Positions 22,501 to 33,861 of a stretch of DNA of 64,000 nucleotides are shown here, in pieces. The notes under the pieces were generated by a model. The model searched no databases and had not been told where the DNA came from. It worked only from the letters and a program-made list of their open reading frames with translations. The position numbers and the translations under genes were made by a program. The stretch comes from Linnemannia schmuckeri (lineage: Eukaryota > Mortierellomycota > Mortierellomycetes > Mortierellales > Mortierellaceae): positions 744,001 through 808,000 of the forward strand of contig JANATG010000013.1 of NCBI GenBank assembly GCA_029449235.1. The letters are read 5' to 3'. Position 1 is the stretch's first letter. The number at the start of each line of letters is the position of its first letter.

Positions 22501-22923
22501 ACATACCTTCTTATCAGCGAGCTGCTTCTTCTTCTTGTTCTTCTTGGCCTGATCCTTGGATCCATAGAACTGGAAATTCTCATACTTTTCTTCGTCGTCC
22601 TCATCAAAGGCCTCATCAGAGTCAATCTCCTCATCATCCTCATCATCAATCTCATCAACGTTGTACTCGTAGTTGTCGACCTCGTCCAGGTACTGCTTGC
22701 GACGTCTCGCACTTTTAGATTCGTCTTCGTCATCGAGCGAGAAGACATTGGCCAGATTCTTGACCACCTTGTTCTTGCCAGATCCTGAAGAGGCTGCCGC
22801 TGCCGCTGCGCCACGGGCCTTTCTGCTGTGGTTGTTGGCTTGTGGTTTCCTGTTTATGTTGTTGTTGCTGTTTCCACCGCCGCCGACACCTCCTCGTCCT
22901 GTGCCTCGTCTTCCTGGAGCCAT
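19541..22923 (-). CDS. UTP14: UTP14, small-subunit processome protein
   Basis: On the minus strand, exons 22923-22507, 22392-19969 and 19867-19541 give 1055 residues. UTP14 is a nucleolar component of the U3 snoRNP/SSU processome, needed for 18S rRNA maturation; it activates the helicase Dhr1 (known of the family). The N-terminus is Gly/Asn-rich then very acidic (DDEDEE blocks, about 70-300). The conserved core includes SSLKKNVQALESGPKSGKSV, the basic KIKSKLYRKIKKKERER, and WAKDQLKHGN. The C-terminal exon holds the diagnostic tail GSWAGKGQ, HVIINEKRDKKASAYSVTKI, QYEQSLRAPVGKEWN and KLGKIIDPL. Both introns are short, phase 0 and end CTATTAG before GGC. The yeast protein is about 900 residues; the excess here is acidic and Lys/Ala linker sequence. 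Confidence 0.93.
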
Positions 22924-23298
22924 GATGTGTATTAATTGTCGAAAAGTTGGTTTTGTCTCTGGATATTAGTGGAGGAATAAAGCAGAGATAGACTAGGAGA
23001 GAGAGAGAGGAGACTCGTGCTGTTCTCTGTTCGGTGGTGTCGAGAGGGAGAGAGTGAGCAGAGATGTGCACAAGGCGAGTGGAGGGGGTGTGAAGAAATG
23101 GAGGATGCAAAAAAGAAGAAAAGGAAAAAGAGCCAACAGGCACCAAGTACAAAGCAGTCGATGTGACTGTCCCAAAAAAAGAAAAAAAGAGAAATGTAAA
23201 CAAGCATCACACATCCACAGCTACATACACAAACACACCCTTAACGAGTTTGAATTTAGTGGCGCAACTTTTTTTTTTGAAGACTACAATTTTTATTT
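22924..23298. other. 5' flank of UTP14, 3' flank of MDM34
   Basis: Purine-rich with GAGAGA runs. It lies between two minus-strand genes, and no gene is seen. Confidence 0.5.
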
Positions 23299-25955
23299 CT
23301 AAGTACCCTCGCGCTCAAACCAACCAGAGCGGGTCGACAGTGGTTTGGTTTTATAAAGAGACGGTCTTGGCATCCCGTTCGGTGCTACCTGAACTCCAGT
23401 TGCTTTAGAGCCTCCAGCAGCAGCAGTGGCAGCAGCAGCCAGCTTCTTGTCGTCTTCCTTGCTCAAAACACCCAATCCAATGCCTACAGAGCTGACCCTC
23501 CGTGAGCTCAAAATGGACGAATTGCGCTTGTCCCGCTTCAGGGGTTCTGGTGGAGGTAGTCGCGGTGAGAGTGCACTGGGCCTTTGAGTGTTGCTGAATG
23601 TTCTTGCAGTTGTGGTCGAAGGTGCCTTATTGCCGTTGGGCTGGATGGTTGATGCAGGGGCAACCTTTGGGGAGAGCGAGGCTGATGGGTAGCTATTGTC
23701 CTTGTTGCCGTTCAATTGCATGGAGGCAAAGTCTCTGTGAAGTGCCTCCTCAGGCGAAAGACGGTTCTTGTTCGACGTGGGCCGGGATTCAGTCCGGGAG
23801 CTATCAGTTTCTGCGTGTTGTCGGCCTGACCCTGTCCATGACCGGGCGTCCACATTGGACGAGAACCCTCCAGGCATGGTCCCAGAAGGGTGGTAAAGTT
23901 TGTCGTGTTTTGACGACCTCCTGCGACGGAGCTGTGGGCGCAATGGGGGAGACTGTCCGGCTAACGGCGAGCTTGAATGTCCATCCACCGTCCGTAGTGA
24001 GTTTGACGAAGTAGATGGTGTAATACTGGGCCCCTTCTTGCCTGACGGCGAGATCTTTCCCATGTACTGACTCTCCTGCTGGCCATTGCGGTCAAAGTCC
24101 GACGAAGGTCGAGGGTTCTTATCCACGTAAACGTACTCACTCTCAGACAACGCCTCCTCCACATCATTGTACTCGTCCGAATCCTGATCACTGAGCTCGC
24201 GAGGATCATTTCCAGCTCCCATTTGCATCGCATATCGCCGAATGCCGACACGTCCCTGGAGGCGACGATGTGATATCCGGGGTGAACTCTGGCCATATCC
24301 CGCCATGTCACTCCTGTACTGACCATAACCACTCGGGTATCCTGCAGTTTTGTTACTGAGATGGCCTAGACCGTCCTTGGAAATATCCATTCCACTGACA
24401 CTATTGGATCCACTCCTACTGCCTGGCGACTGTGTCCGACTGTTGCCGCTGTGACTGTAGTACTGCACGGATGCTGGTCTCTTGGGGGGTACCGATCGAA
24501 AAGCAAAATGCTCCAAGTTTTGGGCGAAGGGCGAAATGGTTTGGTTGCTATGGGTTAAACGTTCAAACTGGTTGGCCAGATGAGTGGATTCCGCAACGCC
24601 AAGCAAAGAATGCGCGGTTTCGTCACGCATTGAGAGACGTTCCAGTGTCGATGGGGTGGGCGCTTCTGCGTGGTCGTGTCGTTCAGGCAGGCGGGATGAT
24701 CTCCTGCTTGGAGGTTGAGATCGACGACCGACGATAGGGTTGTTGGATTCATGGCTGAGGGATTCTTCCAGCAAATCTCGCTGAGCATCGCCCGAATATT
24801 CTGTGTGAGGATCGCGTCGAGATCCACTGCCTGGTGACTCAGAACGTACTGTTGCTGAGGCCGGTTTCCTGACTGGTTTAAGCCCTTCGTCATCGTACTG
24901 TGCGCCCATGCTGTAATCGGGCTCCGAATTGGTTCTTCCAGGAGGCCTTCTTCTTGGCGGAATGACTGATGAGCGCCTGGAAGGATTCTGGGAGACCGAT
25001 GGAGTTGCGAGTCCGCCGTCGTAAATGCCCCGTCCTTGGAGCTCCTCCTTCTGGTGTTGTTGTTGTTGTTGTCTTGAAGCATCTTCTGGCTTTTTGGTGA
25101 ACTGTTGTGAGAGATTGTGGATGGCGGTGGGGAGATCCTCCTGGAACAGATTACGGAGCTGCTTTTCGATCTCTGATTGGAGGAACCGCTGGATGGGTGT
25201 GATACTGTCGAAGGTGGAGCTGACGAGGACGGACTCTAAGGGGTCGTTCTTAAAGACGAGGGTGATGCCCTTGATCTGGTCCACAACGAGAACGATGATT
25301 CCACGAAGTTTAAAGTCTGAAATCCTGAGGAGCATGGGCACGACTAGCGGCTGGTCGGCTGCCAGGATGCCACGGCGGGTATAGGAAGGATTGTCAGTCT
25401 TTTTGACATTCATGGGATTGGCCTATGTTTATCACGGAAAGGTTTGTCAGACTCATACTGAAGAACACTTCGGAAAAAGGCGTAGGAGGAGTTTGTATCA
25501 ATCCAGAAACATGTTTCTGCTTTGTGTTTTTCGTACCTGAACTTTAGTTTGAAGGACGATGTGAGCATCACCATTGTAGGTGAGCTTGAAGATGCCACGG
25601 AAGCGCTCCATCGATAACTCCCCCATCTCCAGCATCTCCAGTTCTGGCGGCTATAAGGGCAGAAAAGAAGGAAAGTGTAAAGAAGTGGTAAAGGAAAGCA
25701 GAATTTAGTGAACAGAGCAAGTAAAGTTCAGTGAGTGGTATCTAGGATCAGGTATAGAAGACCCAAATTATGTCTACATGTGATACTAGAAGAGAAAAAA
25801 GCACTTACCAAGGTGCCCATATCGAGCTCTTTGACGGTGATATGGTCAACGATAACAGCGGGCTTATTTCCCTTGTTAAGAGCGTTGGTCAGCATGGTCT
25901 TTGCCTCCTGGATGAACTCTTCTGAGAAGTATGGCCATTGGAATCGAAAAGCCAT
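23299..25955 (-). CDS. MDM34: MDM34, ERMES complex subunit
   Basis: On the minus strand, exons 25955-25809, 25650-25537 and 25422-23299 give 794 residues. Mdm34 is the mitochondrial outer-membrane part of the ERMES tether, which joins endoplasmic reticulum and mitochondria and passes phospholipids. The first 190 or so residues form the SMP lipid-binding domain. It opens with MAFRFQWPYFSEEFIQEAKT and contains IVDHITVKELDMGTLPPELE, MERFRGIFKLTYNGDAHIVL and, in exon 3, PLVVPMLLRISDFKLRGIIV and GITLVFKNDPLESVLVSSTF. The remaining 600 residues are Ser/Pro/Arg-rich and look disordered, longer than in yeast (about 460 total). The start is fixed by the canonical MAFRF N-terminus, and all introns are in phase. 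Confidence 0.93.
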
Positions 25956-26678
25956 GGCGGATCAATTGTCGTCGTGTGTTGAATCTGACGAATATGTTTA
26001 TGAGTTGAGCGCGAGTCGATGAGACTGTTGAAGTCCAGTGTGCGTCCTGCTGTGAGGAAGGAGTAGAGAGTGATTCAGAGGAGCGGATGTGGGCTGGTTC
26101 TGATGGAGAGACCACGGGGGAAACAAGGGGTCATTCGACAAAGGGTGTGTGCTGGTTGGTTGGGTGGGTGTTGGTGTGGGTTGTAGAGAGGAGGTGGGTG
26201 TGAGAAAGCGGGAGGGTAAGTAAGGTGTCAGTTATCACAGGTACCGGGTGTAGGGGGGGAGAGGAGGTGTCAGGTCGAAGGTCGAAGGTTGAGGAGAGGG
26301 TGAAGCGAGAAGGCGGGAAAGAAGGAAGAGAAAAGAGAGTCAGGTGATGGACAAGGCTTGAGTGTGAGTATCGATGGTAGAAGAGGAAAGTGAAGAAAAA
26401 AAAAAAAAAAAGGGTGCAAGGACAACAGAAAGGAAAGCAAGGGGAGAGGATGGGAATGAAGAAAAGGAGGGAGCACAAAAAATGATAAAAGAATTGAAGA
26501 AAGGACATCCGTCGGCAGAGGAGCTTGAAAAGGAAAAAACACAAAAATTGTCTACATAGTGCGTTTCGAAAAGAAAAAAAAAAAGTGACGGCGATTTTGG
26601 GTGGAAGAGGAAAGAGATCAGCTTTTGCGCAAACACCTTCCTTCCTCTCATTCACTACACACACATTCACTATTAGCC
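25956..26678. promoter_or_regulatory. Divergent promoter, MDM34 and FKBP12
   Basis: A 723-base shared upstream region, GA-rich on the plus strand, with a 15-base poly(A) run near 26396-26410. No TATA box stands out for either gene and no coding sequence is seen. Confidence 0.5.
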
Positions 26679-27646
26679 ATGGGAGTCACCAAGAAGACCA
26701 TCACCCCCGGAGACGGAATCAACTTCCCCCAGCCAGGACAGACCGTCGTCATGCACTGTACACTATCCATCCAGAAGATCATTATTGGATCGTATTAGAG
26801 CGGCAGTATCAACCCATTTCTTAGCATTCGATCAATGTCGTAACTAACGCTTTGTTCATAATCGTCCATGATTGATACATTTAGATACTGGCACTGTAAG
26901 TGGACAATGAAGGAGCAAGCAAAGTCAATTTGATACTAAGAGGACTACAAGAAGTGATCTCCACCTTAACATTATTTTTCTCCTTTCTTCCTTCCAATGC
27001 AGCTTGAGAATGGCCGCAAGTTCGATTCGTCAAGGGACCGGGGCGAGCCCTTTGTCACCCCGATCGGAGTCGGACGCGTCATTAAGGGTTGGGAGAAAGG
27101 TAAACCTACACTCCACCAACACATCACATCCCGTCCCTCTTTAACCCCCCTTTTAGGCAAAAGACATTGCAACCCTAGTTCAAAAAGAGCCCCAACTAGC
27201 AACAACAACATTAGCATCAACGATGACGGCGTGCCAGAGAGAGGTGCAGCTGCACAAGGGACACAAAGAGGGAACAGCGAAATAAAGGAAAGGGAGGAGG
27301 GGGGAAGGTTTGTACGCGATGATACCTCCCAAATGGAATTCACCCGTTGGTGAACTCGTCTCATTCATTGCGTACATGTACATTTGCTGCTTCCCCCTTC
27401 CTCCTAATCCCATTGTTTTTTGGTTCAAACAACTCTATTGATTTGATTTTGTCTATGTACTCACTCATTTGCACTTTATAATGATCAAAATAACCCATGA
27501 TAGGTGTCCCGTTGATGTCGGTCGGAGAGCGGGCTGTGCTGCACATTACCTATGACTATGGATATGGTGCTCGCGGTATGCCTCCCGTCATCCCTGGCCT
27601 CTCCAACCTCATCTTTGACGTTGAGCTTTTGGAGATTCGTAATTAA
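26679..27646 (+). CDS. FPR1: FKBP12-type peptidyl-prolyl isomerase
   Basis: Exons 26679-26757, 26885-26895, 27003-27099 and 27504-27646 give 109 residues. This is a single-domain cytosolic FKBP, which catalyses cis-trans proline isomerisation and in fungi is the receptor for FK506 and rapamycin. Landmarks: VVMHYTGTLENGRKFDSSRD, PFVTPIGVGRVIKGWEKGV, MSVGERAVLHITYDYGYGAR and LIFDVELLEI, so the pocket residues Tyr, Phe, Asp, Arg, Phe, Val-Ile, Trp and Tyr are all present. The human GHPG loop near His87 reads GMPP here. Exon 2 is only 11 nt. It supplies the Y-T-G-T of the HYTGT motif and is required for the frame; without it the protein would be broken. Confidence 0.93.
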
Positions 27647-27888
27647 GCGCTTCCTCTTTGACTTTTGAATAAACTAACTGCAAGATATCACCCAATTGAT
27701 CACTGCTATAAGAATTCTTGAATGATCCATGGATAAGCCAAGGAAGAGCCAAGAAAAGTTGTAACGCGATCAATATCAACAAAATTAGCGAGCTGGTTCT
27801 AAAAAAAAAGGGAACTTCGCGTAGGAGGAAGAGTGTCCTGGGAGGTTGGAAGGAAATGTAGTATTAAGTTGCAATTAACGATGCTCTC

Positions 27889-27943
27889 CTCTTTCTTTTT
27901 TCTCTTTCTTTTTTCTCTTTCTTTTTTCTCTTTCTTTTTTCTT
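27889..27943 (+). repeat. Pyrimidine minisatellite
   Basis: Four to five tandem units of a 13-base CTTTCTTTTTTCT-type sequence. Confidence 0.8.
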
Positions 27944-28282
27944 TTCCTTGTTGGGTTATGATTAGAACATTGGGACGTATCCATAATGGAAAACAAAACA
28001 AGCAAAAAGTAAAATTAGGATTGGCATTGCTATTGATAATGTTTTTGTTGTCATCGATGATAGGATGGTAAGATGTATTCTTGTTTCTTTTGGAGGGAGA
28101 AGAAAGAAGAGTTGTTTGATTTGTTTTGATTGTTTTGCTACTATCCAATTTGCCCCTGGATGTGTCTCAAGATTGGATTAAGTAAAGAAAGAGAAGAAGG
28201 ACGCCTGCGGGAACGCAATGGCCACACACACAAACAAACAACACACACCTCCCGTCCCTCTCTTTCTCTCTATATCCCCCCT

Positions 28283-28317
28283 CTTTTTTCCTTTTTTTTT
28301 TTTTTTTTTTTTTTTTC
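28283..28317 (+). repeat. Poly(T)-rich tract
   Basis: Near-continuous T run following a CTCTC-rich stretch, in intergenic DNA. Confidence 0.8.
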
Positions 28318-29107
28318 TTACCTATTTTTTAGGTGTCAACGATAAGAGGACAGGGTGGAAGAAAGAGAAGGAGGGAGGGAGGGAAGAAGAAGTAAGTACC
28401 TCGGTGGTCTGTTTGTTGCTGTTTTCTTGCACTCGTTGTTACTATTGTCGTTGCGGCATCAGGATGTGCAGACGAGCGTCCAATGGGTTGGTTACTCATC
28501 AAACAAATCAGCAGGCGCAATGGCCAATGGACATAGGGATGAAAGAAGTCAACACGTAAACCAAAAAAAAAAAAAAAAAAAAATGGCAGGGGCAAACACA
28601 CATTACGAACACTTGCACAAAAGGGTGCCACTTCGATTCCATTGGCAGAAGGGAGTGAGAGAAAGATACCTGGCTTAAAGTACCTTGAACAAACAGAGGG
28701 ACAGAGTGCTAAGGCACTTCTGAGATTGTATTTTAGAAGCTGCCACTCCGGGATTTCCTTGAAGTGTTTTGAGACACACAGAAAGAAAGGAAAGAATGAA
28801 AGAAAGAAGGCAGGGATGGGTTGAGTGTGCGGATAAAAAAGACTTTCTTCCGTCTTTCTTTCTCTTTCGTTCCTTTTTCTGTCACACCCACTCTCACTCC
28901 ATCTTTCTCTTTCCCCCTTTCTTTTCCCTTTCTTTCTTTTTTTTTTTCTTCTCTCCTTTCATTTCCCCTTGACTCACCACCCTTCCTCCCATTTCACACA
29001 TCCTTTTTTCATACATGGACGTCTACTCGCTCACCAGGAAACAGCGCCCCACCCACTTGACTCGAGGGGAACTAGACAAAACTCATCACACAAACACAAC
29101 AACAGCT

Positions 29108-30601
29108 ATGACCCAGCCTGAACATCAGCAGCACTCACAACTCCCGCCCGAGTACAGGCAAGCCCTCCTCGAACAACAACAAAAGCAGCAACAACAGCAG
29201 CAGGTCCTTGCTGCACCCCCGACGTTACAAGAGATCGAAAGCAAACACTCGCAGCTCCCGCCGCAGTATCGACAGGCAGTTCTGGAACAGCAGCAACGGG
29301 AGCATCAACAACGTCTATTGCAGCAACAACAGCAACAACAATCACAAGCACATACCGCACCTACCCAACGACTCTACCAGTCAGCCTCAGTCTCGTCTTC
29401 GCCAACCGGAAAGCCAAGCCCCAACGGTGCCAAAAGCCCAGTCGCTCGTCGGGTTGGTGCTAATGCGTCGCATCAGCGCATTGTCTCGGCCCCTCTCATG
29501 AGTTCTCACCGGTCCGACCGCAACGACGCCCATTCGAATGCAACCGGTCCCGGCCGTGCCCACTGGAAGGTAACATAGCCTTTTCCTTGTTCGTAGGTGT
29601 TCGGAAGGAAGATTCCTATTACCCCACATGGCAATTGAAATCAGAAAGAGACGAGAAACTGATCCGATAATTATACTTCCATTCAACTTTGTACTTTGTA
29701 TACAGCCTGACAGCAGCACCCAGGTCTGCACCTGGCCAGGCTGTCTCCGCGAGTTTGGCTTCTTTGACCGCCGGCACCACTGCAGGAGGTATGTTTTTTT
29801 TAGCTATTTTTCGTCTTGAAACTCGTCTCCCTTGTATCTCGATTATCGTATCTCTCAATTGCTCCGGAGCCAACCCACTCATATTTCTCTGCATGCACCA
29901 ATCCCTATTTATTTCATATTAGATGCGGCGATATCTTTTGCAGCGCTCATTGCTCAAAAGCTGTTCCACTGGATCAGGCATTGGATTTCAACCCTGCAAT
30001 GGGCGTTACCAGCAGAGCCTGTACAGGGTGCTTCGAAGCCTATGAGCAGTGGCAAGGCTTGATCCCCTCCAGCGGCACAACTTTTACCAGCCAACAGAGT
30101 GCAAGAGGAACCTTTGGTTCGGTTTCAGACAGCCACATCCCCAGTGAGTATTCGACCCTCAAGGGATCATCTCTGAGCAAGCCAGCAGGATTATCGCCTT
30201 CTCGCAAAAACACTGGACATATCCCAGACGGGCTTCTTGGAGGCAGCACCTCCTCCAGCGAGACTTTGGGTCGCGATGGTAATTAGCATCTCTTATTAGC
30301 TTTGACATGTGTTTTTTGGGATATCATCTTTAGGGCTTGATAGATAACCCTTTAACCGATTTATTTAGATGTGGTACGGCTCCCCAAGTCAGCATCGGAT
30401 AACATTGCAATCAAGACACGACCCGTTCAAGGTACGAGGGTGACACTTGTAGATTGGGACGTTATGTTCATATGTCACCGTTTCTGCTGGTCTGGACATT
30501 AGTTTTTAACATCAGTACCTCGTCTCTTGTTCTTGTTACTAGATACGTCTAACATGCCAATGCCTTCAGTTCCTCATGACTGGTCTTGGAGCACCTTCTA
30601 A
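29108..30601 (+). CDS. FYVE zinc-finger protein
   Basis: Exons 29108-29569, 29706-29788, 29923-30278, 30369-30431 and 30543-30601 give 340 residues. The N-terminal third is Gln-rich, with a repeated element (SQLPPEYRQALLEQQQ and SQLPPQYRQAVLEQQQ, about residues 10-65). A FYVE-type finger spans roughly 157-225: CTWPGCLREFG, the phosphoinositide-binding RRHHCRRCGDIFC, HCSK, and CTGCFEAY. FYVE fingers bind phosphatidylinositol 3-phosphate on endosomes. The C-terminus VPHDWSWSTF is a tail I associate with fungal FYVE proteins of this type. Every junction keeps the frame. An in-frame ATG at 29015 would add 31 residues; the ATG at 29108 is preferred because it follows an ACAACAACA-type leader. No direct partner is suggested by its neighbours. 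Confidence 0.85.
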
Positions 30602-31050
30602 GGATATTTCATTGACAAGACACTCACGACAGGATACATTTTAACGACAGGACGCGACACGACAACAGTGCTTTATGCAATGACGTTCCTCTCTATTTTT
30701 GCTTTTTGGCCACATACTACATTCAGTTTCACACACACATACTACACACCTCAAACACGACAAGCATATATCACTCTCCCATACACACACCCATACACTT
30801 TACAACAATCACCAACAAAAAAACATCCACGTTCTTCATGCATACACATCTTTACATAGATGGATGAAAATACACCACCCATAATACTATTTTTGTCATC
30901 AGAACAACGATTCACTTTGAGCGCGTGGTGCAGTTAAATATATGATGGTGGATGGGTTCGAGAAAGATGTTTATTACAGGTCGTTTATATTTACAAGTCG
31001 AAGAGTTGAAGGGGTTGAGGTAAGAGGACCAAGGAGTGATTTTTTTTTTT
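30602..31050. other. Intergenic region between convergent genes
   Basis: ACACAC-rich 3' flank of the FYVE gene and 3' flank of the first Hmp1-like gene. No gene is seen. Confidence 0.5.
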
Positions 31051-31335
31051 TTAAACCTTGCGCTCGAGATCACCGCGGATCTCAGTAGCGTTTCCACGGG
31101 CTTCCATGCTCTTGTCTCCCGTCAAGGATCCAACGTTCTGCTGGACTTGTCCCTCGACCTTGTGCCCGACGCCCTGGGTATGAGTCTTGGCGTCAGCGGC
31201 CTTTTGGGCAGACTCGGCTTGTGACTGTTGTTGGGCACCATTGGCGGCGAGGGTGGTGTTTCCGATGGTATTTCCGATGGCTTGCTTTGCGGCACCGATA
31301 TAGGCGTTTGTAGTGTTTGCGAGTCTGTCGGTCAT
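31051..31335 (-). CDS. Hmp1/CsbD-like stress protein, array copy 1
   Basis: A single exon of 94 residues on the minus strand. The protein is small, hydrophilic and Ala/Gln-rich, with MTDRLANTTNAYIGAAKQAI at the start, a helix-rich middle and EARGNATEIRGDLERKV at the end. It belongs to the fungal family that includes Ustilago Hmp1 (described as recognising mismatched and cruciform DNA) and the bacterial CsbD-like general-stress proteins. The biochemical role here is unproven. It is the most diverged of four paralogues within 6.5 kb, lacking the MADNN extension and ending EIRGDLERKV rather than EVRGDLERKV. A poly(T) run (31440-31470) lies about 105 bases upstream. Confidence 0.8.
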   Translation of the reverse strand: MTDRLANTTNAYIGAAKQAIGNTIGNTTLAANGAQQQSQAESAQKAADAKTHTQGVGHKVEGQVQQNVGSLTGDKSMEARGNATEIRGDLERKV

Positions 31336-31439
31336 TTTGATATATGTTATGGGTTGGTGAATTGATGAACTGGTTTTTGGTTGTAAGTCTTAGTTGATGG
31401 CTGTAAGGAAGTGGAGCGAGAGCGGTTGTGCTTTTATGT

Positions 31440-31472
<33 letters not shown>

Positions 31473-32177
31473 GGTTGAGTGGAACTGATATTTAGGAACG
31501 AGGGATGCCGTCATGGTTAGAAGTTGTGCCCGTTTCTTGATGAGTTAAAGGAAAGGGTAACTGGTCTATGACGCCCAGTAGAATATGATGTCATCAAATT
31601 AAGTAAGGGGCAGGGACTCGTTCGCTTTGGTATGCGGAGAGAGACAAATATTAGAGAAACATAGTTACGACTCACGAGACCAATGGCTCTGAAAGAAACG
31701 AAAAAATGATGGCATATTGACGTATTGTGCTCAAGCGTGCCATATCCAGCTAGGATACAGCTCAAATCTGAGATCGGCCTTTTTTTTATTGCTCTTCAGA
31801 TTTGGTTAGAGCCATCCAACCAGGTCCACAAATTCTTGTGAGCCCTATTTGTTTAGGAACACTTGTTTTCATTTGATTCAGGTCCTGTAAATTGCTTCTT
31901 GAACACAAACAAAGAAAAAAAAAAAAAAAGAGTGGCCAGCAAATCATTTTACAACACAAAAGATGCGATACGATGAGAAGTAATAAAGACACCATGGTTC
32001 TTCCGCTATCTAATAGATCCACTCGATGCCAAGTCTCCAATTACGCTGGCATAGTACATCAGCGAAATGTGTAAAAAAAAAAAGTATGAAGAAAAAAGTG
32101 TGTGTTTATTACAGAAAAATTATGTACAGCTTCCCAGGAAGGGTGGCAGAAGATCTTGAAATCCAGAGTCATGTAGC
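31336..32177. other. Spacer between Hmp1-like copies 1 and 2
   Basis: Promoter of copy 1, with a 31-base poly(T) (31440-31470), and 3' flank of copy 2. No gene is seen. Confidence 0.5.
31440..31470 (+). repeat. Poly(T) tract
   Basis: About 31 T upstream of Hmp1-like copy 1, so poly(A) on that gene's sense strand. Confidence 0.85.
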
Positions 32178-32477
32178 TTAGACCTTGCGCTCCAAGTCGC
32201 CGCGGACCTCGTTGGCGTGACCGCGAGCCTCCATGCTAGTGTTTCCGGTCAAGGATCCGACATTCTGCTGGATGTTGCCCTGAACCTTGTGGCCGATTCC
32301 CTCGGTATGGGTCTTGGCATCGGCGGCCTTCTGGGCGGCGTCGGCTTGAGCCTTCTGCTGGGCACCTGAGGCGGCAAGGCTGTTGTTTCCGATGGTCTCG
32401 CCGATGGTCTGCTTGGCGCCGCCGACGGTGGAGTTGTAGGTGTTGGAGAGTCTGTCAGTCATGTTGTTGTCAGCCAT
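32178..32477 (-). CDS. Hmp1/CsbD-like stress protein, array copy 2
   Basis: A single exon of 99 residues beginning MADNNMTDRLSNTYNSTVGG and ending HANEVRGDLERKV. The middle is QKAQADAAQKAADAKTHTEG, then KVQGNIQQNVGSLTGNT. It belongs to the same Hmp1/CsbD-like family as copy 1. The 5' half and upstream DNA are almost base-for-base identical to copy 3, while the 3' half differs at many third positions. A TATA box (TATAAAAG, rc of 32570-32577) lies about 95 bases upstream, and a CCCCT stress-element-like pentamer lies at 32621-32625, which suggests stress-inducible expression (inference). Confidence 0.85.
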   Translation of the reverse strand: MADNNMTDRLSNTYNSTVGGAKQTIGETIGNNSLAASGAQQKAQADAAQKAADAKTHTEGIGHKVQGNIQQNVGSLTGNTSMEARGHANEVRGDLERKV

Positions 32478-33419
32478 ATTGTTAGAGAGTAGTGTGTGTT
32501 GGATTGGGTTGCGTTGGGTGATGTTGTGTTGGTTGTTGATGATGGAAAAGAAAGTGCGGAAGGCCGCCTCTTTTATATTCGTTTTTGAAGAGGGATCACT
32601 GAGATGACGATATTTGGTAACCCCTGCTTATTACACTGTAATGAGATCACTCTTGTAGGATACGTGTATGGCATGGTTGTCTAAGAGAGAGGTTCATCGA
32701 ATGCAATCAGTGTGACATAATCAAATGACGGCGACCGACTTGGAGTTCTCTCTCTTTTTTAACAACTTCGCCACCTTTTCCACGTACATTTACAAATGTC
32801 ATTATACGTTAATAAAGAAGGCTAGAGAGCAAGGGAAAGAACAAAAGGCGTGATTCGGTCATCGCATCTCGAACGAGGGGTCGCTTGACGATTGCAGGTG
32901 CAACCCATTCGATATGGTCTTTGAACTTGAACACAACTGGTCATAGTTGCCTTGCTCTCACACATGAACGCACTTCTAGGATCACACTAAAGTCTTTTGG
33001 TCTTAGTCCACTTAAAAAAAAATAGTACTGCAAAACTGTGCCTGAAGTTTTTTGTCAACGTAAGGAAACATGCCCATTATCAAGTCGCTTCCTAGTGCAG
33101 CATAGAATAACTTTTTTTATTCTGAGACGATGAGGGTTTAAACGGCGAAGCGAGCGAGAAAAAAAATGCTAAAGCAAGATTCTCCTCTCTTCAACGAAAA
33201 CATCAATAAGATCGCTGGGAGACGAAAGATATGACCTGTGTCTTTTACGTTTCCTTTAATTCACAATATCTCTCCTTTCCTTAATACATTCATGCATCAA
33301 AATCACCCGCTCGAAAAGCAAGAAGAATAAATACGCTGAAAAGAAAGATTTATTATGTACAAAATGTTGGATGGTTGCAAAAAGCAAGGGTTCATGAGAC
33401 TTGTATGTCGCGCTTGGGT
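32478..33419. other. Spacer between Hmp1-like copies 2 and 3
   Basis: Holds the copy 2 promoter, including the block shared with copy 3 (32630-32653), and unremarkable AT-rich DNA. No gene is seen. Confidence 0.5.
32630..32653 (-). promoter_or_regulatory. Conserved upstream block of Hmp1-like copy 2
   Basis: A 24-base block containing the inverted repeat ATTACACTGTAAT and then GAGATCACTCT, about 155 bases before the start. It recurs exactly upstream of copy 3 (33862-33885) while flanking bases differ, so it may be a functional site. Confidence 0.45.
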
Positions 33420-33719
33420 TTAGACCTTGCGCTCGAGATCGCCACGGACCTCGTTAGCATGTCCACGAGCCTCCATGCTAGTGTTTCCGGTCAAGGATCC
33501 GACATTCTGCTGGACCTCGCCCTGGACCTTGTGGCCAATACCCTCGGTATGGGTCTTGGCATCGGCGGCCTTCTGGGCGGCGTCGGCTTGAGCCTTCTGC
33601 TGGGCACCTGAGGCGGCAAGGCTGTTGTTTCCGATGGTCTCGCCGATGGTCTGCTTGGCGCCGCCGACGGTGGAGTTGTAGGTGTTGGAGAGTCTGTCTG
33701 TCATGTTGTTGTCAGCCAT
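33420..33719 (-). CDS. Hmp1/CsbD-like stress protein, array copy 3 (mosaic)
   Basis: A single exon of 99 residues starting MADNNMTDRL. An upstream in-frame ATG is ignored because copy 2 fixes the start. The protein differs from copy 2 only in KVQGEVQQ versus KVQGNIQQ. At DNA level the N-terminal half and about 70 bases of leader match copy 2 with one visible difference. The C-terminal half (33420-33545) matches copy 4 far better than copy 2. This patchwork suggests recombination or gene conversion inside the coding sequence. A TATATAAG-type box lies near 33815-33824. Confidence 0.85.
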   Translation of the reverse strand: MADNNMTDRLSNTYNSTVGGAKQTIGETIGNNSLAASGAQQKAQADAAQKAADAKTHTEGIGHKVQGEVQQNVGSLTGNTSMEARGHANEVRGDLERKV

Positions 33720-33861
33720 ATTGTTAGAGAGTAGTGTGTGTTGGATTGGGTTGCGTTGGGTGAAGTTGAGTTGGTTGTTGATGATGGAAATGGAAAGACA
33801 CGCGGAAGGCCTCACTTATATACTCGTTTCTCTCGAGATGCGAGGTGGGTATCCTGTTATC

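Larger units (their letters stand above)
27647..29107. other. Low-complexity intergenic region
   Basis: 1.46 kb without a convincing gene. It holds a TTTTTTCTC tandem run (about 27889-27943), CA-rich and poly(T) stretches (about 28283-28317), GGGA repeats (about 28370-28386), a poly(A) run (28563-28583) and a long pyrimidine-rich leader (28840-28970) before the FYVE gene. Confidence 0.6.

Noticed and set aside
27889..28583. Candidate CRISPR-like or satellite array
   Set aside because: The repeats are simple pyrimidine and homopolymer runs without unique spacers, and the genome is nuclear fungal.
29015..29107. Upstream in-frame ATG as the start of the FYVE protein
   Set aside because: The extra 31 residues are unlike the Gln-rich N-terminus and resemble leader sequence. 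The ATG at 29108 follows an A/C-rich leader as in other genes here. Not excluded.
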